From positions 186,001 to 250,000 of the forward strand of contig JAGKQI010000050.1 of NCBI GenBank assembly GCA_018806915.1: DNA of 64,000 nucleotides. Reading direction: 5' to 3'. Numbering within the stretch: position 1 is the first letter of the stretch; the number at the start of each line of letters is the position of its first letter. The notes below the pieces were generated by a model. The model had not been told where the DNA came from. It did no database searches and worked only from the letters and a program-made list of their open reading frames with translations. Positions 53,048 through 62,641 of this stretch are shown piece by piece. The stretch comes from Phytophthora colocasiae. Its lineage: Eukaryota; Oomycota; Peronosporomycetes; Peronosporales; Peronosporaceae. The position numbers and the translations under genes were made by a program.

Positions 53048-55604
53048 AGAAGAAGAAATGAGTTGATTAACTAGTTAGCGGATTTCTCATCTGTGTGATT
53101 CTACCTCAAGATTCCAAAACTACACTAAACCTGCGGAATCCAGATGTCGTTTGTCCTTTCAGGGATTATATCCGTCGTTGATTCAAACCCCAGTTTTCGG
53201 GTCAGCTTCTCCAGAGTAGATCGATCACAATCTAGTTCCATCGCGTGATGGTAGATAAATTGGCAGTGCTTCTTGAAGGAATTTTGCAGGTTGGCGATCT
53301 TTGGCGTTTGAGCTAATGTTTGACGGAAGTAAATATCGTTCCGAAGTCTCCAAGCCGCATGAAAAACAATAGCTGTTTGAACTTTCCACAATATAAGAAG
53401 TACTTTTTGGTTCCTCCTCCAGGCGCTTTGAATATCACGAGGCTGCGGAAAAAGCAACAATCGCCAAGTCAATGACGATCGAAAGAAACATTTCCATGGA
53501 GTCCATATCTGGAGCCATGTTGAAGCCAATGTTGGACACGCAAAAAAACAATGCTCAACTGTTTCAATCGAGTGGCAACTTGGACGCACACATTCTTGAA
53601 TTGTCGGATTGAGTGATTTCAGGAAATATAATCGTTAGCCCACAATTAAGTCTCCGAAATTCAATCGCAACATCACATCATGCACCACAGGAAGTAAGAA
53701 ACCTCGGAGCGATAGTAAGCTGGACAACGTTTGATGTATTCGTTGCCGAGGACATCCCAAATCCTCTAGCGGATGATGCATCAATTCAGGTACTTTTTGA
53801 AGAAGTTTACTCCAATCATGAGTCCGCAATCCAGGGAAAAACCGAACTGTGTGCTCTGTAGGATCTGAGGCAGCGACAGCCATCCCGAAAACGGGTGGCG
53901 CAAGTGAATATTCGATAGCTTGAATTCCACCATCTCGAGAGTTTGGAAGTACTCGACGAAATACTTGAGTCAATTGTCGATAGAGCAGGAAAATATCATG
54001 TGGAACTATTCTGGATCTAACTGTTACCCTCAGAGCTGTCCAAACCTTGCTGAAAAAGGCCGTAGACGTTGGCCAATTGCGGTTTTCGTCCAGAAAATTT
54101 GCAAAGCAAAAAAATTCGTTTTTCGCCAGTGTTCGGCACAGGTGTCGAAGTTTTATCGGCCCTGATCCCAAAGGTTTCAAGATTCTTTCAGTCCCATGCT
54201 CTTTCAAAACGTGAAACTCTGGCATTGTGCTCCACCAAATTGGGCTAAACAGTGCGAATTGTAGCTCTCGTATTCTATTGAACAGCAACGTTCGATCTGG
54301 CCACTGAATTCGTTTCCATTCCCGCAGGGTATGTCTCCACCATAACGGCAGCATCGATGCTTTCCATCCCGCTGGCTTCGGAGGATCTTGAAGCAGAAAA
54401 TCACTTGAACGAAGGCGTGAAAAGCAACCATATCGTAGTCTGAGCATAGCTAGCATTGGGCGATACCACACATTCTCATCATCTTCAGTCTGAGCGCTTA
54501 TTGTTAACACGAAGTTTTGCAAAGCTTGGAAATGTTGACGCTGGATAATCATTTTCACGTCTGGCACTCCTATCCCATCGGCTTCCTTTAGTCGTACTGC
54601 AAGGCCTTTCTGGACGATACTGACTCCAGTTTTCCCGGCGCTCACTCGATTGTACAGCACGTAACGGTTCACAATTCCTTGCCACCGAACGAGAAAGCGA
54701 GGCGGGATTGTTACATTTGCTGTGAAATACCATAGTAGAGAAAGTATTAAGGCCTGCACAATTAATCGACGTCCAAGTAACGTTCGAGCTCGTCCTTGCC
54801 ATAATTGAAGGCGTGTAAGCAGCTTTTTATCCAGTTGGGTCGCAAGTGAAGTGGAGACGTCTGAATTTCCAAATGGAATTCCAAGATAACGAACTGTTTC
54901 ATCTGGTGATATTGAGCGAAGAGGAGGTAGTTTTGGAGCCGATCGCCTGTTATTCAAGCTCATTATCACGCTTTTAGAGTGGTTCAGCTGAGCACCGGAT
55001 CCTTCACAGTAGCAGTTCACTAGCTGCAGTTGGTCTTCTAGCTGCGACTTCCCCTTCGAAAACAACACTGTGTCATCCGCAAAAAACGCCACCGGAATGG
55101 TCAGTGAGGAATCTATCGGAACTCCCAGACTCCTATGTGATCTCAACAGGTTTCCAAGGGGTTCTAACGAGAGTGCAAACAGATATGGAGATAATGGGTC
55201 TCCCTGCTTAACGCCTCGGGTAGGCGTCAATGCATCTTGTGCCCAGTCATTAATCATCAGCGAGCACTTCGATTCTTTGTACATCAGCCGTACCCACGAC
55301 AAAAATCTTGGGCCAAAACCTTGAGTCTCTAATACACGAAAAAGGTATTGCCGATTGACGCGGTCATACGCTTTAGCAAAATCGAGAAATGTGGCCAATC
55401 CTCTCTTGTGTTGTGACGTCACGAAGTGTTGCAGGTCCCTAACGAGCGTCACTTGCTCTTCGATCCGTCTTCCAGGGATAAACCCTTTTTGATCTGGGTG
55501 TACGAGCTTGACTACCATGGGCCTTAAACGATTCACAAGCACTCGTGACAAGATCTTCACCTCCACTGGCATCAACGTTATCGGGCGAAAGTTGTCAGGA
55601 TCAC
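53048..55604 (-). mobile_element. LINE-A, 5'-truncated non-LTR retrotransposon
   Basis: Inserted into LINE-B: TTCTTTGAGCGCCAGGAGA stands at both ends (53029-53047 and 55605-55623), a 19-bp target duplication typical of target-primed reverse transcription. The 5' end starts inside the RT domain (SDPDNFRPITLMPVEVKIL), so the endonuclease and any first ORF are missing. The 3' end has a short TTC-repeat tail (TTTCTTCTTCTTCT in element orientation) rather than poly(A). Related 3' ends lie near 29876, 43082 and 44640. Confidence 0.93.
53125..55604 (-). pseudogene. LINE-A reverse transcriptase and zinc finger
   Basis: One frame codes for RT from SDPDNFRPITL. The blocks are visible in order: HPDQKGFIPGRRIEEQ, TFLDFAKAYDRVN, RGVKQGDPLSPYLFAL and the catalytic VAFFADDTVLFSKG. 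Thumb and connector follow (LPPLRSISPDETVRYLGIPF), then the C-terminal half (WYRPMLAMLRLRYGCF, GGIQAIEYSLAPPVFGMAVA). A single in-frame TAA at 53635-53637 separates this from the zinc-finger end (ECVRPSCHSIETVEHCFFAC, AAWRLRNDIYFRQTLAQT), which ends at 53125. The only break in over 800 codons is that stop, so this copy is fairly young. The protein starts in mid-domain because the element is 5'-truncated. Confidence 0.92.
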
Positions 55605-55800
55605 TTCTTTGAGCGCCAGGAGAGTATCCACCAAATTCTCTCGAGTAAATCCAGCAAAATGATAAACAAGGGGTTGGTTACGCAGCTCCAGCGTATCATC
55701 CATGAAGATCCGGCGGATATTGGTTAGAGACGGAAAAGCATTGAGCACATCGTTTTGAAATACCCCAAACGGCGGAGCAAAAGCACCTAGCATGACCGGG
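55605..55800 (-). pseudogene. LINE-B fragment, upstream side
   Basis: Minus-strand reading MLGAFAPPFGVFQNDVLNAF, then MDDTLELRNQPLVYHFAGFT and ENLVDTLLALKE. The last residues coincide with the LLALKE that opens the other LINE-B piece at 53047, so the two were one sequence before LINE-A inserted. A TAA lies just upstream of the ATG region; the LINE-B 5' limit is not clear. Confidence 0.65.
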
Positions 55801-56127
55801 AGTGTGACTTATATCACGTCTATCAGTATAGTTGAGTTTGTGTTATACAAGAGCTAACAATGACCCTCTTGATAATACGAAAAAGGGAACTATAACTTCC
55901 ACTTTCCCTGCCAAAGATTAGCGACAGGTGAATCTTGATAGCGAAATCTTCGAAGAAAACCCACGTTTAACAACTCCAAGATCTGCGAATTCTATAGTTT
56001 CTTAACAATTGCTGCAAGCTCATGAATGCCTCCAAAGGGACAGTCCAATATAGAACGCATTGTTTATCGGAAGTGTCATATTGGACCTTCAAACTCTCCA
56101 ATACCTCATATCCCGACAACGTACTTG
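55801..56127. other. intergenic, nothing recognised
   Basis: AT-rich stretch between LINE-B and the Copia-3 LTR. No ORF, repeat or RNA gene that I can support. Confidence 0.5.
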
Positions 56128-56299
56128 TGTTGGAATGCATTTTGAAGATCAGACAACTGAAGGTTGAAGATCAAGGTGAGACCCGGAGCATGGAGTAAGT
56201 CTAAACTGAGATGAAGCCTGTCGAAGCTGGGAGCTGAGGATCTCTTCATGTGAAAGAGCTGAAGCTCAAGGATGGTTGCCAGACCTAGGAGAGCTAACA
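56128..56299 (+). repeat. Copia-3 5' LTR
   Basis: TGTTGGAATG...GCTAACA, 172 bp, with TGTT/AACA ends. By eye it is identical to 61415-61586. Flanking pentamers (ACTTG on the left, CTTCT on the right of the element) do not form a clear target duplication. Confidence 0.95.
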
Positions 56300-56423
56300 C
56301 TCTAAATTTATTCATTCTTTCATTTACCCTCTCTGGTGTACGAGGTTATCGTTGGATTCGATTCAACTCACAACAGGGTTCTGAGCCCAAAGACGGAATT
56401 CGTTCTGTGTGAGGAGATCCAAG

Positions 56424-59400
56424 ATGGCTACACCTCTGAAGTATACAAACGAGGGCGTCCCGAAGGACTGGGATGGAAAGGACTGGCAGCAGTACAAGTG
56501 GGCCATGGGACTAGTGTTCCGGAAGAAGAAACTTACAGAGATTGTGAGTGGAGACTTGAAACGGGATGCACTGGTGACTGATGAGGGCAAGACGAAGTTC
56601 GATGAGGATCAGGTGACGATCATGCAGTTGATCGGGATGTCACTGCCTGCGGACAAGCTCCATCAGGTTCGACACAAGACCACAGGGACTGAGATGTGGA
56701 AGGCTTTGTGTGATATCTATGAGTGCACGGATAATCAAACGACTATCGCTCACAGGAGTAGATGTCTGCGGAATGAGCTTGAAACTGCAAAACTGCACCC
56801 AGGTGGAGATGTGAACGAGCATTTGAGTAAGATGTTCAATATTCGGACTGAATTGACATCGTTGAACTACACCGTGGAAGATATTGACATGGTGGAGATG
56901 CTGTTGGATAGCCTTCCGAATCAATACGAGTTTGAAAGTTTAAAGTCGGGTATTCGATACAACTTGGGAGTAGGAGGCACTACACCGGAACGAACTCAGG
57001 AACTAATTCGGATTGCAGACTCGCGTCAGAAAGTCTATAAGGCCAAGGGCGGAGCAAATCAACGTGGAAACCAGAAGAATGGTGGAAGCACAAACAGCAC
57101 AAAGACTAAGAATGAGAAGGGGGACACGTCACAACAAGAGAAGACCGGAGGCTCGAAGAAGAAGCAGAAGAAGTGCTTTGTCTGCGAGAGTACGGAGCAT
57201 CTCAAAGTTGATTGTCCTAATCGAGCCAAACCTGCAGATAGTGATAATCCAAAAGAAACAGAACAGAAGCGAAAACCGAAGGGACACTTGACTATCTACA
57301 GGAGCAACCAAGCTGACGAAGATGTTGGTGTGGCAGCTGGTACTCTGAACGATTTGCCACAGATACCAATCGAGATGTTCGACGCTAGCCGAGAGGAAAG
57401 AGACCTGCAGGACACGCATGGATTAGCAGGAGATAGGCAGAGTGACGAATCGATTGGCACTGGAAGTGGATGGTGGTATTTCGATACCGCATCAAACACA
57501 CACTTGACCGGAAATCGTGACCATTACTGTTCCTTCACGGAAGACACAACTGAGTCTCAAAGCGTGCATGGTGTTACTCCAGCGCTAGCCTCGCGAATTG
57601 AAGGAGTTGGAACAGTGGCATTGCAGACTGAGGTTGAAGGTGAATCCGTGGTAATCTACCTGAATGACGTATTCTACGTTCCTGGAGCAGCAGCTGGGCT
57701 TCTCTCACCTGGTTTGGCGATGGAGCAAGGCTTTGAGTTTGATTATGATCGAGCTAGTAATGTCTTTAAGCTGATGCGAAATGGAAGAACCGTGGTAGTG
57801 GCAATGCCACAGGATGCAACGTGGGGATTTCAAGTGAATTCGGCGCAAAATGGACCTGCTGTTGAGCCGCTAACTACGCCGATGGCAAATTTCACTGCAG
57901 TTGAAGGTGTTGCGTCGCTGAAGCTCTGGCACGAGCGTTTAGGACACACCTGCTCCCAGTATCTCAAGACCATGGTGGATAAGGATATGGTGAAGGGTAT
58001 GATGCTCACCCAGCGGCAGCAGCAAGACGACTGTGAGGCCTGCCATCTAGGTAAACAGAAGAAGACACCGTACAGAAATAAACTTGACCGTGGATTAAAT
58101 TCTCCAAATCAAGTGGTGTACGCAGATCTCTTGATTCCTAGTAGAGAGAACGGAACCCGGTTTGAAGCTGTGCTCGTGATCATGGATGGATTTTCGCGGT
58201 TTGTTACTGTGCATATGCTGACAAGCAAGGCAAGTGAAACCGTAAATAGGCCCATCAAAGAGTACATCCTGTGGGCCGAAAGACAAGCTGGAAGGAACTC
58301 ACCCAATGCAAACGGAAAGGTGCACAAGGTGCGGAAGGTACTGATCACGCACAGCGTTCGACAAGTGTTAACGGACAAAGGAGGTGAATTCGTGAACGGT
58401 GAGATTGACAAGTGGTATAAGTCGCATGGAATTGAACATGTTCTTGTCGGTCCAAAGAGCTCGCAGCTAAACCTGTGTGAGCGAACCCACCAATCACTTG
58501 TGGAAATGACCAAAGCTACAATGCGTGATGCTGGCTTTCCGAAGAGCATGTGGCCAGAAGCATTGCGGAATGCAGTGTATCTGAAGAATCGTGTATACAA
58601 CAAAGGAACTCAGGGAATCCCTTTTGAGATGATGTTTGGAGTAAAGCCGGATATCCATCACATTAGGAAGTTTGGGGCATTGGCCTATGTTCACGTTCCG
58701 ATCACACCTGGAAGACGCAAATACCAAGACAATGCGAAGCTTGGATATGTTCTTGGATACGCGGAGGATGTGATTGGATGCAAAGTGTACTTCCCTGAAG
58801 AGCGGACGGCAAAATTCGTGACAGATCTGCGCGTCACTGAAGAATGTATGTATCGGAACCGACATAATGTGGCAGTGGAAGACACTGATTTGGACTCGTT
58901 GCATTTCGAACAAGCTTCTTTTGAAGATGATACAATTGAGCAGGACGATTCCTTGGTGATGACCGAGACGTTGCGTCTCGAGGGAGGTGAAAGTTACCAA
59001 GAATCTGCTGAGCAGCATGATGAGGATAGTGTACTTCACAACGTCCATGGAAATGGTAATTTGTGGGACAAGGAGACACTACAGCAGAGTGTCGTTGACG
59101 TGACTGGAGTGGAGGGCATTACTGTAGCAATTCCAACTGACGTTAGTGCTCAAGCAGCAACAGGAGGGACTGAAGTTGAGGAAGGTGAAAACGAGGATGA
59201 CACTGAAATGCCATCGCCTTACCGAACGTCTTTGCCGAGAAAGTCTACTGAAATTGCAGCATCAAGATGGAGTGAGCGGAAGCAGAGTGATAAATTATTC
59301 TCGCAGAACTCACCGGTACGAAGTGAAATAAAGGAAGACTATGCTGATGAATCTGTTGTTGGAAATTGTGGATCTGTTGCAGAATGGGATGCTTCAGAAC

Positions 59401-61358
59401 ATGACACAGAAAATGGAGTTGATAATTTCGTGGAAGAAGATGAAGCTGATCTAGACGTCACAGTGGCTAGTGTTTGCGGGTCCTCCTACGATCAGGAAGG
59501 TGACGAGCTGTGCAGTGATGATGGTCCAGAAAATGAAGATCGTATTGATGCTAGTGCACTATTATCAATGAGGCAGACCGGAAAGCGCACACAGCGGAGC
59601 GAGACGTCATCAGAAGTAGTGAGAGTTGAGCAGAACGCTGAAAAACAACAGCCAAAGCGGACTCGAACTGGATTACGTGAGGCTCATGAGCGTCGACGAC
59701 CTAGTTATTTGAATGACTACGTGGCAAATGTAGTGCAGAGTACGTCGCGTATTCTTAACAAGAATGGTATGCCGATACGTGCAAGTCAAGTAAGAATCCC
59801 AAGGAACCATCGCGAAGCTATGCGGTCGGATTTTGCAGATTTCTGGCGAGAAGCCGAGCTGGAGGAGATGGCTGCTCTAAAAGCAAAAGGAGTTATTGAG
59901 GAGATCCCAGTGGAATCTGTACCACCAGACGCGAAGCCAATCAATACAAGATGGGTCTACGCAGTTAAATCTGACCATCAAGGGTATGTGATTCGGTTCA
60001 AGTCGCGCACTGTTGCTTTGGGGAATTACCAGAGACCTGGAATCGATTTCGTGGAGACTTTCGCACCTGTGGCTCGTATGTCGTCATTCCGATTGATCGT
60101 GGCGTTGGCTGCGGCGTTGAACCTGCAGTTGTACGGAGGTGACATCAATACAGCGTACTTGAACGCACTGTTGGGGATCAAACAGTACATCAGGTCAATT
60201 GATAGGTTTCCATGCGAGATCGACGGACACATGTATGTAGTTTTGAAAGCACTATATGGACTAAGGCAGTCGGGAAGAGAATGGAACTCGGAGTTGAATC
60301 ACTGGCTCTTGGCAAACGGATACCAACGCTCGTTGACTGAACCGTGCCTTTATTACAAGTTTGAAGGAGAATGTATTATGCTGGTACTCGTGTACGTGGA
60401 TGATATCCTGGTGGCTACAAATGACGAGGACAAGAAGCGTGACCTGTTCAAGGAATTGGATGCAGAGTACGGCATTAAGGACCAAGGTTTGCTCACGGAT
60501 TATTTAGGCGTTGAAGTAGAGCAATCAGTGGACAAGATCACAATCAAGCAGAGCAAGTATGCGCGTGAAATATTGCAGACCTTCGGATATGAGAATGCGC
60601 ACAGTATTGGAAATCCAATGGAGACAAATGCAAGACTACTTCCACTTACTGAGGACGAGAAATCGGATACCAGTTTCGCATACCGGCAAGCAATAGGAAT
60701 GCTGATGTACTTAGCAACTGGAACTCGTCCAGACTTGGCGTATGCAGTTGGCCAACTTAGCAGATTTGTGATGAAGCCATCCACTAAACATGTTGGTGCA
60801 GTGAAGCGTGTGCTCCGGTATCTGGCTGGAACTGTGGAGTACGGAATAAGCTACGATCGTACCAAGGATATGCCTGACAAGATTGTTCTGGACGGCTACT
60901 GCGATAGTGACTGGGCAAACGATCCCATTTCGCGCAAGAGCACAACAGGACTGGTGTTCACACTGGCGGGAGGGGCTGTATCGTGGATGTCCAGACGTCA
61001 AACTATCGTGACGTTATCTACTGCTGAGGCTGAGTACGTTGCCGCGTGTGAGGCTGCTATGGAGGCGAAAGCAGAAAGCAACATTCTTCAGGAGATTTTG
61101 AAGAAGCAGAGTGTGGAATTGCGCATTGGAATTGATAACCAAGCGGCGCATATACTCGCAACCAATCCTACGTACAGTCGACGCACTCGCCACATTGAGT
61201 TGCGTTGGCATTTCGTGCGCGAGCAAGTGGCGAAAGGTGCAATTGACTTGCACAAAATAAGTGGTGAAGTGAACCCTGCGGATACCTTTACTAAACCTTT
61301 GGACAAAAAAAGGATGGGCACGTTGCTCGAGCTCATTGGGGTTGGGAAGTCCAGCTAA
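56424..61358 (+). CDS. gag-pol: Copia-3 gag-pol polyprotein, intact
   Basis: A single open frame of 1644 codons from ATG 56424 (AAGATGG context; an in-frame ATG at 56409 adds five residues). Domains in order: gag (UBN2-like, DWDGKDWQQYKWAMGLVFRK) about 1-240; CCHC knuckle CFVCESTEHLKVDC about 252-265; protease FDTASNTHLTG about 352; integrase zinc finger HERLGH..CEACHLGK about 500-540; integrase core about 560-740, with D in VVYADLLIPS, D in LTDKGGEFVN and E in LNLCERTHQSL; a long acidic spacer; RT about 1170-1400, with VYVDDILVATND near 1324; and RNase H about 1489-1644 (DGYCDSDWANDPISRKSTTG, LSTAEAEYVAACEA, IDNQAAHILATN, TKPLDKKRMG). No stop or frameshift is present. The PQQNG motif usual before the catalytic Glu is replaced by SSQLN. 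With apparently identical LTRs, this copy may be autonomous. Confidence 0.96.
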   Translation: MATPLKYTNEGVPKDWDGKDWQQYKWAMGLVFRKKKLTEIVSGDLKRDALVTDEGKTKFDEDQVTIMQLIGMSLPADKLHQVRHKTTGTEMWKALCDIYECTDNQTTIAHRSRCLRNELETAKLHPGGDVNEHLSKMFNIRTELTSLNYTVEDIDMVEMLLDSLPNQYEFESLKSGIRYNLGVGGTTPERTQELIRIADSRQKVYKAKGGANQRGNQKNGGSTNSTKTKNEKGDTSQQEKTGGSKKKQKKCFVCESTEHLKVDCPNRAKPADSDNPKETEQKRKPKGHLTIYRSNQADEDVGVAAGTLNDLPQIPIEMFDASREERDLQDTHGLAGDRQSDESIGTGSGWWYFDTASNTHLTGNRDHYCSFTEDTTESQSVHGVTPALASRIEGVGTVALQTEVEGESVVIYLNDVFYVPGAAAGLLSPGLAMEQGFEFDYDRASNVFKLMRNGRTVVVAMPQDATWGFQVNSAQNGPAVEPLTTPMANFTAVEGVASLKLWHERLGHTCSQYLKTMVDKDMVKGMMLTQRQQQDDCEACHLGKQKKTPYRNKLDRGLNSPNQVVYADLLIPSRENGTRFEAVLVIMDGFSRFVTVHMLTSKASETVNRPIKEYILWAERQAGRNSPNANGKVHKVRKVLITHSVRQVLTDKGGEFVNGEIDKWYKSHGIEHVLVGPKSSQLNLCERTHQSLVEMTKATMRDAGFPKSMWPEALRNAVYLKNRVYNKGTQGIPFEMMFGVKPDIHHIRKFGALAYVHVPITPGRRKYQDNAKLGYVLGYAEDVIGCKVYFPEERTAKFVTDLRVTEECMYRNRHNVAVEDTDLDSLHFEQASFEDDTIEQDDSLVMTETLRLEGGESYQESAEQHDEDSVLHNVHGNGNLWDKETLQQSVVDVTGVEGITVAIPTDVSAQAATGGTEVEEGENEDDTEMPSPYRTSLPRKSTEIAASRWSERKQSDKLFSQNSPVRSEIKEDYADESVVGNCGSVAEWDASEHDTENGVDNFVEEDEADLDVTVASVCGSSYDQEGDELCSDDGPENEDRIDASALLSMRQTGKRTQRSETSSEVVRVEQNAEKQQPKRTRTGLREAHERRRPSYLNDYVANVVQSTSRILNKNGMPIRASQVRIPRNHREAMRSDFADFWREAELEEMAALKAKGVIEEIPVESVPPDAKPINTRWVYAVKSDHQGYVIRFKSRTVALGNYQRPGIDFVETFAPVARMSSFRLIVALAAALNLQLYGGDINTAYLNALLGIKQYIRSIDRFPCEIDGHMYVVLKALYGLRQSGREWNSELNHWLLANGYQRSLTEPCLYYKFEGECIMLVLVYVDDILVATNDEDKKRDLFKELDAEYGIKDQGLLTDYLGVEVEQSVDKITIKQSKYAREILQTFGYENAHSIGNPMETNARLLPLTEDEKSDTSFAYRQAIGMLMYLATGTRPDLAYAVGQLSRFVMKPSTKHVGAVKRVLRYLAGTVEYGISYDRTKDMPDKIVLDGYCDSDWANDPISRKSTTGLVFTLAGGAVSWMSRRQTIVTLSTAEAEYVAACEAAMEAKAESNILQEILKKQSVELRIGIDNQAAHILATNPTYSRRTRHIELRWHFVREQVAKGAIDLHKISGEVNPADTFTKPLDKKRMGTLLELIGVGKSS

Positions 61359-61414
61359 GAGACTGGATTTGGAAAAAACGCATGCTGGAATCGAAGGTGA
61401 CTTTGAGGGAGGCG

Positions 61415-61586
61415 TGTTGGAATGCATTTTGAAGATCAGACAACTGAAGGTTGAAGATCAAGGTGAGACCCGGAGCATGGAGTAAGTCTAAACTGAGATG
61501 AAGCCTGTCGAAGCTGGGAGCTGAGGATCTCTTCATGTGAAAGAGCTGAAGCTCAAGGATGGTTGCCAGACCTAGGAGAGCTAACA
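61415..61586 (+). repeat. Copia-3 3' LTR
   Basis: Second 172-bp LTR, preceded by a purine tract (GAGGGAGGCG) that would prime plus-strand synthesis. No mismatch to the 5' copy was found by eye. Confidence 0.95.
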
Positions 61587-62569
61587 CTTCTAGAATCCAA
61601 AAATTGGTCTGCAGTTCTAATATTTTTATTTTTAGCGGTTTAGTGGTAAACGCCGAAAGCAGCTCTGCATCGGGCATGTACCCGGCCCGGCGGCTTCGGC
61701 TGCCGTCCTCGCGATCTAAACTTTGACTCATCCAATGTGCAGGATAGTCTCCGCGTACTCTCAGGCTCATCACTTTCGCTCCTTCACTATTATCCACAAA
61801 CGTTGCAGCACTTTTCTTTCTCGTTCATAGGGTCGATCTGTCGTTGTCTTGGCACGTGCTCATCTCTTCCTTCGATTCCCGCCTGAGGTGTTAAAATTAG
61901 TCTTTCATTGTCGCTGCACGTGCCGACCTTGCTGTACTGGGCTTGTTTTTATGCTGCGACTCATGCTAAACGACACCCGCGAGTCTACATGTACGCGGGT
62001 GGCCGACGCCAAGTTCCCCCCCTCGGACTTTTGGTTTTCACTTTGTAGTGACAAGATCTTCTTCAGGTCTCGTTAACTCGTCCCGGTTCTGCGCTGCTGA
62101 CGTACTTGTGCTGCTTGGACTCTGTGATGCGTGTCAACCGCTCCAGACACTCAAGAATCTTGAGTCAATTTGTGCGAATCCTCTCGAGTCCATTCGCTCT
62201 TCCTTGGCGATTTCTCATGGTCTCCATCCGCGGTACCGCGGTCTGTCAGTGACATGACCATTTATTTCGCTGGAGATTCCAGCCGCCAAGTCTTTATCCA
62301 CTGCTGTCCAATTGCGTTCATCGAGCCGACGATTTACATTTTTTTTGGAGCGCAGAGAGTATTGCCGCACCGATATCAACACGACAATCACTAAGCTCTA
62401 TACATGTTTAATGCATTATACGCACGCAAAATGGCAGCGAAAAACAAGAAATAGATAGCCTCACTCAAATTCTCGTTTATATTTGAATCTCATTGGCTAT
62501 AAATCCTGTGATCGTACAGAGACCATCCATTCCGCATACGTGGCCTGTATGGTCTCCAGTGGGATCCTC
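61587..62569. other. intergenic region upstream of the pyrophosphatase gene
   Basis: About 980 bp with no gene I can support. A minus-strand frame (about 61619-61830: VMSLRVRGDYPAHWMSQSLD, then MPDAELLSAFTTKPLK) has a protein-like composition and runs into the Copia-3 LTR. It might be the stub of a gene interrupted by the element, but I recognise no family. This region probably contains the distal promoter of the gene at 62642. Confidence 0.4.
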
Positions 62570-62585
62570 CCTCATTCGTCGATTT
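62570..62585 (+). promoter_or_regulatory. oomycete-type initiator (Inr)
   Basis: CCTCATTCGTCGATTT matches the oomycete initiator consensus (GCTCATTYYNCAWTTT) at about 13 of 16 positions and lies 56-71 bp before the start codon, the usual distance. It would mark transcription start of the pyrophosphatase gene. Confidence 0.6.
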
Positions 62586-62618
62586 GCTGGTTCGGGCTCA
62601 AGTCAAAAGTAGGTCAAG

Positions 62619-62636
62619 AAACCCTAATAAACCCTA
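62619..62636 (+). promoter_or_regulatory. double telo-box-like repeat in the 5' UTR
   Basis: AAACCCTA occurs at 62619-62626 and again at 62629-62636, ending 5 bp before the ATG. It equals one and a bit telomeric units of the TTTAGGG type. Such boxes are regulatory in plants; a role here is speculative. Confidence 0.3.
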
Positions 62637-62641
62637 GTATT

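Noticed and set aside
61333..61797. 154-codon minus-strand ORF across the Copia-3 3' end
   Set aside because: Most of it is antisense of the LTR, open in both LTR copies. Only the part above 61619 could be host coding, and I recognise no family there.
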